A stretch of DNA of 64,000 nucleotides from Phototrophicus methaneseepsis. GTDB taxonomy: Bacteria; Chloroflexota; Anaerolineae; Aggregatilineales; Phototrophicaceae. Positions 34,115 to 43,741 of the stretch are shown piece after piece. The DNA lies in the NCBI RefSeq assembly GCF_015500095.1, contig NZ_CP062983.1:2976001-3040000 (forward strand), given 5' to 3'. The notes beneath the pieces were generated by a model. It was not told the DNA's origin and did no database searches. It worked only from the letters and a program-made list of their open reading frames with translations. A program made the position numbers and the translations under genes. Numbering within the stretch: position 1 is the first letter of the stretch; every line of letters begins with the position of its first letter.

Positions 34115-34984
34115 CTAATCGGGCGCTGTTGCAGTTGGAACTGGTTCTGTTGGGGTGCTGCGGCTGGGAATAGGCCAGCCGGAGGCCGTAAAGGTCACGT
34201 CGATGCCGGGTGCTGCGGCATAGCTGATGCCAACCTCATAGAGGGGGATGATATTTCCCACTCCGACTGCCGCTTCAAGTTCTGCCCGCTGTTCATCGCT
34301 TGTGAGAGCAATCAAAGCTATGTGAACATCACCATTCACAATAGCCTGGATCACTTCGGCATGTGGCGCTGCGGTCGCCTGTATTTCAATATTATTTGCT
34401 TGTAACTGGCCTAGCCAGAGCTCGGCCCCTGGGAGGTTTTCATAAATGCCACTGAGCACGATACCATCGGGGTAGCCTGCATTCGCCAGCGCTGCCCTGA
34501 TCGTTGTATCTGCTGCGTTTTCCATGATGGGCACAGCCCCAGGAATTGCCAGTGATTCGATGATTGCCGGGACGTCTGACGCAGTTCGGATGGCTTCTGT
34601 GATGGCGTTTTCATCCAGTGGGGGGAGCGCTGGATTCATAATGACGGTGATCCGCTGGCTAATGGGCGAAACTTGCCAATCCTCATAAAGGCCATAAGCG
34701 GTGACGACATCGTATGTCGCTTGTACTATTTCACTGGTGGCATCATCACCTAATTGGTCAATCAGAGCTGCTTCTGCGATTGTGATACGCTCATCAGTCG
34801 GGATGAAACCGTTCGCATTAGCGGCAACAGCATAGTGCAAAGGTGGGGCCGCTGTCGCTGTGGAGAAGGCCGCAGTGGGGGTATCCGGTACGACAGCAGC
34901 AACAGGTGTTGCTTCTGCTTCGCATGCTGCGACCAGCAACAAGAGCATGCCCAAGGCGATGAGGCGTAATATCAGCGAGCGCAC
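34115..34984 (-). CDS. Lipoprotein with substrate-binding-like fold
   Basis: 289 residues. Signal peptide with lipobox LVAAC (Cys21), followed by an Ala/Thr/Pro-rich spacer. The mature part (residues about 45-275) has alternating helix/strand segments such as ADTTIRAALANAGYPDGIVLSG and AVVNGDVHIALIALTSDE-like motifs, with ISQRITVIMNPALPPLDE, resembling the lobes of family 5 oligopeptide-binding proteins without the N-terminal half, or an unassigned binding protein. It ends in TPTEPVPTATAPD. It lies 11 bp before a small membrane protein gene in the same direction. Function not determined. Confidence 0.6.
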   Translation of the reverse strand: MRSLILRLIALGMLLLLVAACEAEATPVAAVVPDTPTAAFSTATAAPPLHYAVAANANGFIPTDERITIAEAALIDQLGDDATSEIVQATYDVVTAYGLYEDWQVSPISQRITVIMNPALPPLDENAITEAIRTASDVPAIIESLAIPGAVPIMENAADTTIRAALANAGYPDGIVLSGIYENLPGAELWLGQLQANNIEIQATAAPHAEVIQAIVNGDVHIALIALTSDEQRAELEAAVGVGNIIPLYEVGISYAAAPGIDVTFTASGWPIPSRSTPTEPVPTATAPD

Positions 34985-34995
34985 GGATGAAGTCC

Positions 34996-35400
34996 TCAGG
35001 AGGCGTTTGCCAATATCCAGGTTGTCAGGCCGCGTTCGGCCATGCTAAAGGCCACAGCCGCATTGAAGAGCGATAAAACAGCAAAGTAAATGGCTGCTTT
35101 CCGGTCATCACGTCCGCTTAGCATGCTGAACAAACCTGGCATAATGATCGTCAAGAAGAGCATATACAGGATATAGATCACGATACGCCCGTTGGATTCT
35201 ACCGTGTAGCCATTCAGGATAAGGATGATGCCGACGGCGAGCGTCACTGCGCAAAGTACGGCGAAGACCATCACACCACCCCAGAAGTTCCCAGAGAGAG
35301 ATTCTTTACGCGCGCCGAGCACGGCGGCATAGATCCCCAGGGCAACCGCGTAGAAAATGATCATATTGAAGAGGATATTGTGGATGTCTACAAAGGACAT
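34996..35400 (-). CDS. Small membrane protein of unknown function
   Basis: 134 residues with four hydrophobic segments (near 10-30, 42-64, 72-97 and 107-125) and few charged loops (GARKESLSGNFWGG; LSGRDDRKAAI). No family is recognised. The lipoprotein gene starts 11 bp after it, so they are probably cotranscribed. Confidence 0.6.
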   Translation of the reverse strand: MSFVDIHNILFNMIIFYAVALGIYAAVLGARKESLSGNFWGGVMVFAVLCAVTLAVGIILILNGYTVESNGRIVIYILYMLFLTIIMPGLFSMLSGRDDRKAAIYFAVLSLFNAAVAFSMAERGLTTWILANAS

Positions 35401-35530
35401 GTTATAGACCTTATGCGCAGTGGAACGTGGGCGCTATTGTAGCACATGGGCCGTAAAGTCCTAGAGCCTGTGATCAGGGCTTGAAGCCTTGTTAAGCGTG
35501 CCAAATAAATCCCATGACAAGACCTGTAAT

Positions 35531-35563
35531 AAAAACCGGGCACCTGTAGAAAGGGCCCGGTTT
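35531..35563 (-). terminator. Terminator of the ubiA-like gene
   Basis: A perfect 9-bp stem AAACCGGGC/GCCCGGTTT with a 13-nt loop and a T tract (TTTTTATT) on the minus strand; 40 bp after the UbiA stop. Confidence 0.82.
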
Positions 35564-35603
35564 GTTGAGGCAATCGTGATTTCGAAATTGCTTCGGTGCT
35601 CAC

Positions 35604-36566
35604 CTATGCGGCGCTGAACATACCCAGATAGGCCGCGATCCACATGAGGACGATCATATTGGCGACGAGCAGGCCCGGTTTTTGAATGGCCCCGCTGCCC
35701 ACAGCGGCATTCCCGCGCATATCTGTTTCCCAGACGAAGAGCGCCGCTGCAAAAATTGTAATCAAGGCGACAGTGCCTAGCCACGTCGGGAATACACCTG
35801 CGAACACAGCAACAGCAAAGCAGACCAGCGCCCCAACGGCTGAGGTATACATCAGGACTTTTGTGCCTGTTTTGCCAAGAAGAACAACCGTGTTCTTGAG
35901 GCCAGCTTCTTTGTCGACATCATAGTCGTCAATCTGGTTGTAGAACTGCCCATAAGCTGAGAAGAGGGTTGCGCCAGCGATGACGAGCCATGCCGGGCCA
36001 GGTGCATTATCGTAAGTAAAGTAACCAGTCATCACAAGCAAGCCGCTGAGCATCAGCACATGTGAGACGACATCTGTAATGGGCCGTGCCTTAAAGCGGT
36101 ACGGATGAGCTGAATACAGATAGGAGAGAATCAGCGTCAACGCGCCGAGTGCGAGCGTCATCGGGCCCCCCAGGGCAAAAAGCGCGAGTGACGCGACAAA
36201 TGTAATTCCGGATGCCAGCTTGCCTTCTTTATTGCTGAGAATGCCACTGCTGATGACATTGTGAGCTTTTTTCTTGGGGTTGAGTGCATCATCCGGGGCG
36301 TCTGCCACATCGTTAATCATAAAAGCAAACGACATGGCGAGAATGTTCGCGATGATCACGGGGACAAGTCGCCAGTCGAGTAGGGCTGTTTCATTTAGAT
36401 GAACGGCCATCATTGCGCCAACTGCAACGGCAGGGATGGTATAAGGGACGTGCTCGCGCCACCGCGTCAGGCGCAGCAGCGCCTTCGCTTTGTCACTGAG
36501 TTGGAATGTGGTGGTTGAGTCAATTGTCGCAGCCACTGTTTGCCTCTTTTTCGATTTCTCTATCAT
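35604..36566 (-). CDS. UbiA-family prenyltransferase
   Basis: 320 residues with about eight or nine membrane segments. The two Asp-rich Mg-binding motifs are NDVADAPDDALNPKKKA (residues about 83-99, N-D-x-x-D-x-x-x-D) and NQIDDYDVDKEAG (about 206-218). YSAHPYRFK is the conserved loop after the first motif. Family members move prenyl groups onto aromatic rings, phospholipids or hemes. The N-P-K-K-K-A-H-N-V-I-S-S-G sequence after the first motif resembles geranylgeranylglyceryl-phosphate and homogentisate-type enzymes, so menaquinone-, chlorophyll- or lipid-linked roles are all possible. Single gene with terminator. Confidence 0.85.
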   Translation of the reverse strand: MIEKSKKRQTVAATIDSTTTFQLSDKAKALLRLTRWREHVPYTIPAVAVGAMMAVHLNETALLDWRLVPVIIANILAMSFAFMINDVADAPDDALNPKKKAHNVISSGILSNKEGKLASGITFVASLALFALGGPMTLALGALTLILSYLYSAHPYRFKARPITDVVSHVLMLSGLLVMTGYFTYDNAPGPAWLVIAGATLFSAYGQFYNQIDDYDVDKEAGLKNTVVLLGKTGTKVLMYTSAVGALVCFAVAVFAGVFPTWLGTVALITIFAAALFVWETDMRGNAAVGSGAIQKPGLLVANMIVLMWIAAYLGMFSAA

Positions 36567-36771
36567 TATCTTACACTGTTGTCTGATAACGCCGGGTGAA
36601 ACTCATTTTACGATCAATGTTTTGTGAATACTTTGTCAAGCTAAATAACGTCAACAAGGATAACACACTAATTCCCTATGTGTTACGTAATGTCGTGAAA
36701 AAAGGTGTAACTTCCCTTAGAATGGCGGGATATTATGTTGATGATATGACTTTACCGAGAAAAGAGTTCCC

Positions 36772-38388
36772 ATGCGTATCATATGGCCTGTTACCTTGCG
36801 ATTGCTGTGCCTCATCTTTCTATCTGCTTGCATGGCAACAGCAGATGCAACGCCGACTGCGGCCCAGGATAACGTCTCCCCAACGCAAACGCCGTCAGCG
36901 GCACAGACTGCCATCCCTACACAGGACCGCAGTCTGCGGACAGTGCCAACCTCTTTTGCGACCAATACCGCACCTGTACCTCAGACGATTTATGCTTGTG
37001 AGCCTGCCACTGAAGGCAGCAATCGCCAATATACGGTTGTTATCAATGCTGATTATGCGGCTAAATCTGCTGAAGTCGTGCAGCGGGTAACCTATCACAA
37101 TGATACAGGCTCGCCCCTGATGGACCTGGGGTTGGCGATTGAAGCTAACGCGTATGGCATCTTCTCTATGGGCGGTATCTTTTTCGATGGGGATAGCCTG
37201 GATTATACGCTTAACAGCAATCAACTGGCTGTGAACCTGCCGCAGGCCCTACCAGCTCGTTGCAGCGTCACATTCGATATGCAGTTTTCTGTACAGCTCA
37301 GGCCTATTGCTGTGGATAACGCTTATAAGGGCTATATGGGGTACAGCGAGCGCCAGATGAATTTGGGGCACTGGTTGCCGAGTGTCGCACCGCGTCGCGC
37401 TGAGGGTTGGCTCATCCATGATGTTTACCAGATTGGTGAGCAAACTGTGTTGGAGCAGGCCGATTGGGATGTGATTATCCAGGTGAATAACGCACGAGAT
37501 TCCGTTAAGGTCGCGGCACCGGGTACGATGACACAGCTTGATAGCAATCGCTGGCGCTTTAGCCTCAAGGGTGGGCGAGACTTTGCCATCAGCATTGGTG
37601 AAGATTATCGCGTGCATACAGCGACCACAGAGAGCGGTAAGCAGATTGAGGTTTATACATTTGCTGATGCAACTGTGCAGGGTGATAGTGGCTTGCTCGA
37701 TGGTGCGCAACATGCGCTGGAACAAGCAGAACGAGCTTTTCAGCAGTATGAGGCCCTATTTGGCCCATATCCTTATGATCGTATGGTCATCGTCCAGGGG
37801 GATTTTGCGGATGGTATGGAGTTCACAGGCCTGGTCTATGTGGGTACACGCTGGTTTTACACATTTACAGGTGGTGCCCGCAACTATCTGACGCTGATTA
37901 CCGTGCATGAACTATCGCATCAATGGTGGTATGCCAAAGTCGGTAATGATGCGGCTAATGCGCCCTGGCTGGACGAATCTTTGGCGACTTACAGTGAATA
38001 TATTTTCCTATCGGAGTTCTACCCGGCTGATAAGGATTGGTGGTGGGATTTCCGCGTGAACACCTATTTCCCCATGGGCAATGTCGATAGCTCTGTCTAT
38101 GCATTTTCGGATTTCCGCACCTATATCAATGCGGTATATTTACGGGGTGTGCTGCTGTTACAGGCCCTACGTGAGGAGATGGGGACGGAAGCCTTCTTCG
38201 CATGGATAAAGGATTATGCCCAATCTGGTCAGGCCCTCATTGCGACGCCTGAATTGTTATGGTCGCGCATGCCTGCGGATAGTTATGAGCAAACGGCGGA
38301 AATTCGTCGGCAGTTCTTTGCAGAGCCGGATATACTGCCACAAAGTACGGATGGTGAATCCTTCGAAGAGACGTTTACAGGGCCATGA
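36772..38388 (+). CDS. M1-family metallopeptidase, lipoprotein
   Basis: 538 residues. A lipobox LSAC (Cys20) and a Thr/Ala/Pro/Gln-rich spacer anchor it outside the membrane. Residues about 75-260 form a beta-rich N-terminal domain like that of M1 aminopeptidases. The catalytic domain has the zinc motif HELSH (His379, Glu380, His383) and, 18 residues later, Glu402 in WLDESLATYSEY, the exact gluzincin arrangement HExxH-x18-E. The GAMEN substrate loop is replaced by DGMEFTGLVYV, which is usual in shortened bacterial M1-like lipoproteins. It is probably a cell-surface peptidase working with the oligopeptide transporters; substrate unknown. Confidence 0.88.
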   Translation: MRIIWPVTLRLLCLIFLSACMATADATPTAAQDNVSPTQTPSAAQTAIPTQDRSLRTVPTSFATNTAPVPQTIYACEPATEGSNRQYTVVINADYAAKSAEVVQRVTYHNDTGSPLMDLGLAIEANAYGIFSMGGIFFDGDSLDYTLNSNQLAVNLPQALPARCSVTFDMQFSVQLRPIAVDNAYKGYMGYSERQMNLGHWLPSVAPRRAEGWLIHDVYQIGEQTVLEQADWDVIIQVNNARDSVKVAAPGTMTQLDSNRWRFSLKGGRDFAISIGEDYRVHTATTESGKQIEVYTFADATVQGDSGLLDGAQHALEQAERAFQQYEALFGPYPYDRMVIVQGDFADGMEFTGLVYVGTRWFYTFTGGARNYLTLITVHELSHQWWYAKVGNDAANAPWLDESLATYSEYIFLSEFYPADKDWWWDFRVNTYFPMGNVDSSVYAFSDFRTYINAVYLRGVLLLQALREEMGTEAFFAWIKDYAQSGQALIATPELLWSRMPADSYEQTAEIRRQFFAEPDILPQSTDGESFEETFTGP

Positions 38389-38464
38389 GCCTTGATTAGT
38401 CCAGAGCTCATGAGCACGCATTAGAAAATAGCTCATTATCCATCTATTTAAAAGAGACGCCCTT

Positions 38465-39310
38465 ATGCAAGACATCATGACACCAAAGAGCCCCTTAGGG
38501 CGGCCATTGGATCCGTCGTATCCCACGAATCTGGCGATACTTATCATCACACCCTTACTAGGCCTCGCAGCAGGCATTTATCAACTTGCCTTATCTGGTA
38601 GCCTGGGGGATGCTGTTCTTGCGGGGCTTGTTGGTGGTGCTTCTGCCTTTATAAGTTGGGGTCTCGCTCGTGAGATTGACCCGGACTATGATCTTTCAGC
38701 ATTTGTTGCAGTGGCATTTTCTGTGATAGGTTATCTCTTGCTTAGACCAACGACGCTGGCAGTGTTTTCAATAGGCGTCTTGATTTTAGGGCTGCGTATT
38801 GTGAATCGCATCGTCGGCTACGCGCCCAAATTGCCAGAGAGCCTTATTGTATTTGTTGCCACAGCCATCGGGGCATACGTGGAAGGCTGGCCGGTTGCGC
38901 TGTTGGGGGCCATCGTTTTTCTGTTTGATGCTATGTTACAACCCCAGGAGCGGCGGCATTATCTGTTCGCAGGGCTTTCTGTGATTGTCGCTGTCGTCGT
39001 TGCCATTATAAATCAGCCTCTAGAACCAGCGCCGCTAACTCAGTATGCAGGGCCACTGGTTGTGGCTGGCCTTATTTTCCTCGTAACCATCGCTTTGACG
39101 CGCCAAATCACAAGTAAAACTGACCTGACGAATGAGGCTGTTTCAGTTGCAAGGGTGCGTGCGGCCATGCTGCTGGCATTGATTTGTGGCTTTTTGATGG
39201 TCTGGTGGCACGGTGACCGTGGTTTCGTTGCGACGCTGCCTATATGGGCCAGCTTGTTAGCCGTGCCAGTCTATCGCGTTATCAATTGGATCATCGTAAA
39301 AATGCGCTGA
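38465..39310 (+). CDS. Polytopic membrane protein of unknown function
   Basis: 281 residues. After a 20-residue polar start there are about eight hydrophobic segments, with few motifs: an LGRPLDPSYPTN start and WWHGDRGFVATLPIW near the C-terminus. No signature of a known transporter was seen. It follows the M1-like peptidase by 77 bp on the same strand and could be cotranscribed with it, but nothing shows a joint role. Confidence 0.6.
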   Translation: MQDIMTPKSPLGRPLDPSYPTNLAILIITPLLGLAAGIYQLALSGSLGDAVLAGLVGGASAFISWGLAREIDPDYDLSAFVAVAFSVIGYLLLRPTTLAVFSIGVLILGLRIVNRIVGYAPKLPESLIVFVATAIGAYVEGWPVALLGAIVFLFDAMLQPQERRHYLFAGLSVIVAVVVAIINQPLEPAPLTQYAGPLVVAGLIFLVTIALTRQITSKTDLTNEAVSVARVRAAMLLALICGFLMVWWHGDRGFVATLPIWASLLAVPVYRVINWIIVKMR

Positions 39311-39377
39311 ATCAGCAATGCAGCGTGAACCGACTATTTTGAATTTTTGGATTTCTTGGCCGACTAATGCCGTGAGA

Positions 39378-39926
39378 TTATTCGTCAGCCTCATCAAGGA
39401 ACAGTGTGCCAGCATTTTCTTCACTCGGTGCTGATGTGATGTCATCATCAGGGAAATCACCAATGAAGACGCTGTTACTCTGGCGCGGTGCATCCACGTC
39501 GCTTTCTTGAGAGGCTGACGCTGCTGACTGTTTGGTCAGGTCTTCATCGACCTTCGGCGCTTCTACCTTCAGCGCTTCATGTGTCTCCGTTGATCCCTGT
39601 GTTTCAAAGATGATTTTCACACCTTTGATGCGCGTAGGTTTACCATTTGTAAAGATGCGCGCGATACGGCGGGTTGCATCTTTGATGTTACGACGGAAGA
39701 GGATTTGCGTCATATATTCTTCGATGTCGCGCATATCCTTATGAACAGATACGCTGTATCGACGACGACCATCCTCTACATGTAGCCAGAAGACACAAAC
39801 AGGCGCACGCAGGATATCGATTAAATCGGGCCTGTTTGGGTAATCTTCATCGCCCCATGTCCGTTCATGTAGCTGAACATACTCCATAAAGGTCTGTGGC
39901 TTAAAATCGCTCATTGTACCGTTCAT
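39378..39926 (-). CDS. Hypothetical protein
   Basis: 182 residues. The first 120 are globular (FMEYVQLHERTWGDED; VCVFWLHVEDGRRRYSV; RFIVRRNIKDATRRIARIF-like), with no recognised domain. The last 60 are acidic and Ser/Glu-rich (DEDLTKQSAASASQESDVD; DDDITSAPSEEN), probably disordered. The start at 39926 is preferred because GGAGG lies 4 bp before it. It is in the same direction as the PEP carboxylase gene, 87 bp after it. Confidence 0.6.
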   Translation of the reverse strand: MNGTMSDFKPQTFMEYVQLHERTWGDEDYPNRPDLIDILRAPVCVFWLHVEDGRRRYSVSVHKDMRDIEEYMTQILFRRNIKDATRRIARIFTNGKPTRIKGVKIIFETQGSTETHEALKVEAPKVDEDLTKQSAASASQESDVDAPRQSNSVFIGDFPDDDITSAPSEENAGTLFLDEADE

Positions 39927-40013
39927 CCGGCCTCCAGGCATACCGATTTGTTATATCGTAATGTTAAGTTGCATACCTTGCACGGACTTTGCACGGAATC
40001 GTTTGATTTGCGA

Positions 40014-42698
40014 TTAGCCTGTCGTTTTCATGCCGGCGGCGATGCCATTGATAGTCCCAAGCACTTTTTCCAGCACCTCCGCATAGGATGGATCATCTTC
40101 TGGCAGGTCACGTAGTTCACGTAAAAGTGCAACCTGGACGAAGTTGAGCGGGTCTACATAAGGATTACGTCGCTCAATAGAGCGCTGTAGGGCAGGTGCA
40201 AATTCTAGTAGGGAGCTTTGCCCTGTCACCGCGCAAATCATATCCTTGGTGAGGCTATGTTCGTCCGAGATGCGTTTAAACATTTGCTTGCGTAAGGCTT
40301 CATCATCGACGAGCTCGCTATACAACTCTGCGATGCCCATATCCGCTTTGGCAACGTCAAGCTCTGTATTACGAATCAGCGCGTCGAAGAAGCGCCAGCG
40401 TTGATACATATCTTTGAGCGTTTCAAGGCCATCTGGGTGGCTGTCGCAGTAACGTTTAATCGCAGTCCCCACGCCAAACCAACTTGGGACAATAGCCCGG
40501 CTCTGCATCCACGAGAAGACCCAGGGAATGGCACGCATAGCGGCGAAGCCCCCTTTGCTGCCACGTTTGGCTGGACGTGATGAGATGCGCAGTTTCGATA
40601 ATTCGTTAATTGGCGTTGCCTGCTGCCAGTAATCGAGGAAGCCATCTGTTTCATAGACGAAGTCGCGGTAATGCTGGCGGCCATATTCTGAGAGGGATTC
40701 CATCGCTTGGAACCATGGTTCCTCTACATTGTCATTTTCCACATTGCCCAGGGCCAGGATGCACGCATTCAAGACCTGATGCAGATGGCGGCGAGCGATA
40801 TCTTCATTACTATAGCGGTAAGCAATGACTTCACCTTGCTCTGTGATTTTGATGCCACCGCGGAGCGATGCAGCAGGTTGGGAGAGAATCGCGCGGTTCG
40901 TCGGGCCACCACCGCGCCCGATGCTGCCACCACGCCCATGGAACAATTCCACCTCAATGCCGCAGGATTCACAAGCACCGCTGAGCTTCTTCTGGGCCTG
41001 GTATAAGTGCCAATTAGAGGCGATATACCCCCCATCTTTGCTGCTATCGGAATAGCCTATCATGATCTGCTGGCGCATTTCTCGCTTGGCGAGATGGTCC
41101 GCATAAGTGGCGTTATCAAATAAGACTTGCATCACGTCGGAAGCATTGTGTAGATCGTCAATTGTCTCGAAGAGCGGCACAATATCGAGATCATCCTGCA
41201 CGCCAACTTCCTTAGCGAAGAGCAGCATGGTGAGGACATCGCTGGGGTACTGGCTCATGCTGGCGATAGCTGCATCAATGCTCTCACGTCCAAAGCGCTC
41301 GTGTGCTACCGCGACCATACGCCATGTTCTGACGATGCGCTGCGTTGTTTCACTAAATTTGCTGACGTCTGGCGGGAAGAAGGGGCGCGGGTTGTTGATC
41401 TCTTCCGTCAGAATGGCTTGTTTGCGTTCCTCCGGGAGGTTCGCAAAGTCGGCTTCGATGCCATAATGAGCCATCAATTCGGAGACAGTTGCCAGATGTA
41501 AACGTGAATCTTCGCGTACATCCAACGGCATCAACTGTAGGCCAAAGAGGCGCACTTTGCGGATCAGACGACGCAGCTTACCCGTCGCAACCCGTTTGCC
41601 ACCGTTGGCTCGTAGGCTGTCCCTCAGGAGGCGTAAATCGGCCAAGAGATCGGTATGAGAGGCATATTGATTGTGCTCAAGCCGGACGATGATCCGCGCC
41701 ATTTGCTCGCGATAGATTTCATCAACATAGTCTGTTTCAATATCCTGTTCGGATTCTGTCATGGCGTCGAGCAGGGCTTGTGTTGCGCCAACTTGCTCAT
41801 TCGCCTGTGTCAGGTGATCTAACAGGGCGCGCATGTCTTCCAAATAGACGGCGCGGGCTGCATCACGCTGTGTTTGCAAGGCGGCCAGGGTAATATCTGT
41901 TGTGACGTTGGGGTTCCCATCGCGGTCGCCCCCAATCCAGGAGCCATAACGCAGCAGCCGATGCAAATCAGACCAGTCGTGGTTTGGATAATGCTTGCGC
42001 AGGCTGGCGTAAAATTCATCATAAATATCGACGACCGTATCCATGATGACTGATGTCACAAAATAAAGGCCGAAGTTAACTTCATCCATGACGGTCTTGC
42101 TTTGGCTGCGTACAGCGCGTGTTTGCCAGAGCGCTTCGATTTCTTCAGCGAGGGCATTGGTGAGCTGGCGCTCTTCACGCGGCAGCAGGTGCTCTCGCTC
42201 TTGGGCGGTCATCATTTGGGCAATGCGCCGCAGCTTGACAAGGACTTCCTGACGTTTGGCTTCGCTGGGGTGGGCCGTCAGGACGAAGCGCAAACGCAGT
42301 TGATTGAGCAGCTCATGCATTTTATCGGCATCATAGCCACTCTCTTTAATCGCAGCAATGGCGCCGTCGATTGTTTCTTCCAGCCGATTGCCACGTTCAC
42401 GCTGGCGTAATACTCGAATCCGCTGTTGATCTTCTGCAATATTAATCAACTGGAAGTAATTACTAAATGCCTTAATCAGGACAGATTTTTCGTCTAAAGT
42501 CGTTTTGTCGATGACGTCGCGCAATCTCGCAGCGGCGGCTTTGTCGCCTGTACGGCGGTCTTTCGCGCTCAGCCTGACGGTCTCTACGAGTTCAAAGGCT
42601 TGTTCACCTTGTTGCTCTTTGATGATGTTACCCAGTAAATCGCCCAGGAGTCGTATATCGGCACTAAGCAGGGTACTTGTCTGGGGTGATGTTGTCAT
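40014..42698 (-). CDS. ppc: Phosphoenolpyruvate carboxylase
   Basis: 894 residues, the normal bacterial PEPC length. The active-site segments are all present: VLTAHPSEAKRQ (catalytic His, residues about 135-146), GSWIGGDRDGNPNVT (about 252-266), IGYSDSSKDGGY (about 540-551) and the mobile Arg/Gly loop FHGRGGSIGRGGGPT (about 577-591). The C-terminus reads GIAAGMKTTG, in place of the common RNTG end. It fixes bicarbonate onto PEP to make oxaloacetate in the cytoplasm, replenishing the TCA cycle. It lies 37 bp after the Nudix gene in the same direction. Allosteric regulators cannot be told from sequence alone. Confidence 0.97.
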   Translation of the reverse strand: MTTSPQTSTLLSADIRLLGDLLGNIIKEQQGEQAFELVETVRLSAKDRRTGDKAAAARLRDVIDKTTLDEKSVLIKAFSNYFQLINIAEDQQRIRVLRQRERGNRLEETIDGAIAAIKESGYDADKMHELLNQLRLRFVLTAHPSEAKRQEVLVKLRRIAQMMTAQEREHLLPREERQLTNALAEEIEALWQTRAVRSQSKTVMDEVNFGLYFVTSVIMDTVVDIYDEFYASLRKHYPNHDWSDLHRLLRYGSWIGGDRDGNPNVTTDITLAALQTQRDAARAVYLEDMRALLDHLTQANEQVGATQALLDAMTESEQDIETDYVDEIYREQMARIIVRLEHNQYASHTDLLADLRLLRDSLRANGGKRVATGKLRRLIRKVRLFGLQLMPLDVREDSRLHLATVSELMAHYGIEADFANLPEERKQAILTEEINNPRPFFPPDVSKFSETTQRIVRTWRMVAVAHERFGRESIDAAIASMSQYPSDVLTMLLFAKEVGVQDDLDIVPLFETIDDLHNASDVMQVLFDNATYADHLAKREMRQQIMIGYSDSSKDGGYIASNWHLYQAQKKLSGACESCGIEVELFHGRGGSIGRGGGPTNRAILSQPAASLRGGIKITEQGEVIAYRYSNEDIARRHLHQVLNACILALGNVENDNVEEPWFQAMESLSEYGRQHYRDFVYETDGFLDYWQQATPINELSKLRISSRPAKRGSKGGFAAMRAIPWVFSWMQSRAIVPSWFGVGTAIKRYCDSHPDGLETLKDMYQRWRFFDALIRNTELDVAKADMGIAELYSELVDDEALRKQMFKRISDEHSLTKDMICAVTGQSSLLEFAPALQRSIERRNPYVDPLNFVQVALLRELRDLPEDDPSYAEVLEKVLGTINGIAAGMKTTG

Positions 42699-42710
42699 AT
42701 CGGTTTCCTG

Positions 42711-42742
42711 TAGGGTTATTTACTTTTAGGGTTATTTACTTT
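42711..42742. repeat. Perfect 16-bp tandem duplication between ppc and the Nudix gene
   Basis: TAGGGTTATTTACTTT occurs at 42711-42726 and again at 42727-42742, with the second copy covering the Nudix stop codon. It is a clean recent duplication in the junction between two cotranscribed genes. Confidence 0.95.
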
Positions 42743-43671
42743 TTATTGCCTGATTCGTTTGCCCAGCTATCTGGTAAATTTATCAGGCCGCCTTCGATGG
42801 CCTCGTTCATCGCATAATAGATGTGCATATTCTGGAAAGGATAATGCGCACCGCTTGGATCAATGACAGTGCCGCCCAACATCTGGGAAATGGGTACCCA
42901 CTGGTCATTTGTCTGGAGTGTGAGCGGTCTGGTTAAGCCAACCATATGGTAAACCCAAAAATGGTATTGTGTGAGCGCGCCAAACGTCGGCGAGAGCACG
43001 CTCGGTGGCACAAAATCGCCTGTAATCAGCTTCAGTTGGTAATCTTGCTCGTAAACGAGATCATTACCTTCCAACTCTTCCTCAATTTCGCGCACCATCG
43101 TATTGAGGATGTCGCCGTCGCTTTCTCGCCAGCGCCCGCCAATCAGTTGATATTGATTGGCGTTCTTATCATACTGAAAGAGTAACTCTGGGTCGCCTGT
43201 GGTGGGGTTGGTACGTTTGATAATGACCTGCCCAACTTTTTCCGTCCGGGTTGCTGGCGCGTTTGATTGTATTGCCAGCCGCTGGGCCTCCAACAGGTGC
43301 AAGAAAGAGGCTCCATTTTGCAGGGCGCCTTCATCCGGGTTACGCAGCACACCCCGTGTCTTCCAATCCTCGACGATTTTAAGATCGGCTTTGACATATT
43401 CTGCCAGGCTGTTGAGTGCATACTTGGCTGTTTGGGATGTCGCACGGATCATGCCTGTGGTTTCATCAAATTCGACCAATCCTAGCGTTGCCAGGAGGTG
43501 GGCAACGGCTTCAAAAGGGACAGCCTCTTGATTTCGGTGCTCGTCCTTGATGAATGCTGTAAGCGGCAGTGCATCCTCGTTGGACTGCGGTATATGAGTC
43601 AGGAAGTGAGTAAGCTGGTGACGCATTCCCCTGCTCCATGGCGTGCGAATCTGATGGCTGATTATACCCAC
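42736..43671 (-). CDS. Nudix-domain protein with N-terminal winged-helix-like part
   Basis: 311 residues. Residues 1-130 are helical and contain EAVAHLLATLGLVEFDETTGMI, resembling a DNA-binding winged helix or an adaptor. Residues about 145-300 form a Nudix domain; the Nudix box is relaxed, GGRWRESDGDILNTMVREIEEEL, with REIEEEL in the expected metal-binding place but a longer gap before it. A hydrolase of nucleoside diphosphate derivatives, or a regulator sensing one (as in NrtR), are both possible. It lies between the GH94-like gene and ppc in one direction. Confidence 0.7.
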   Translation of the reverse strand: MGIISHQIRTPWSRGMRHQLTHFLTHIPQSNEDALPLTAFIKDEHRNQEAVPFEAVAHLLATLGLVEFDETTGMIRATSQTAKYALNSLAEYVKADLKIVEDWKTRGVLRNPDEGALQNGASFLHLLEAQRLAIQSNAPATRTEKVGQVIIKRTNPTTGDPELLFQYDKNANQYQLIGGRWRESDGDILNTMVREIEEELEGNDLVYEQDYQLKLITGDFVPPSVLSPTFGALTQYHFWVYHMVGLTRPLTLQTNDQWVPISQMLGGTVIDPSGAHYPFQNMHIYYAMNEAIEGGLINLPDSWANESGNKK

Positions 43672-43741
43672 TTGATCACTATTTTTCAGTAGACAGGTTT
43701 ATGAGGTTGTATTTGCCGCATGAAAGGGCCCGGCAAAGGCC

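Noticed and set aside
39311-39377. Terminator between the convergent membrane protein and the hypothetical gene
   Set aside because: No stable stem with T tract could be seen in these 67 bases.
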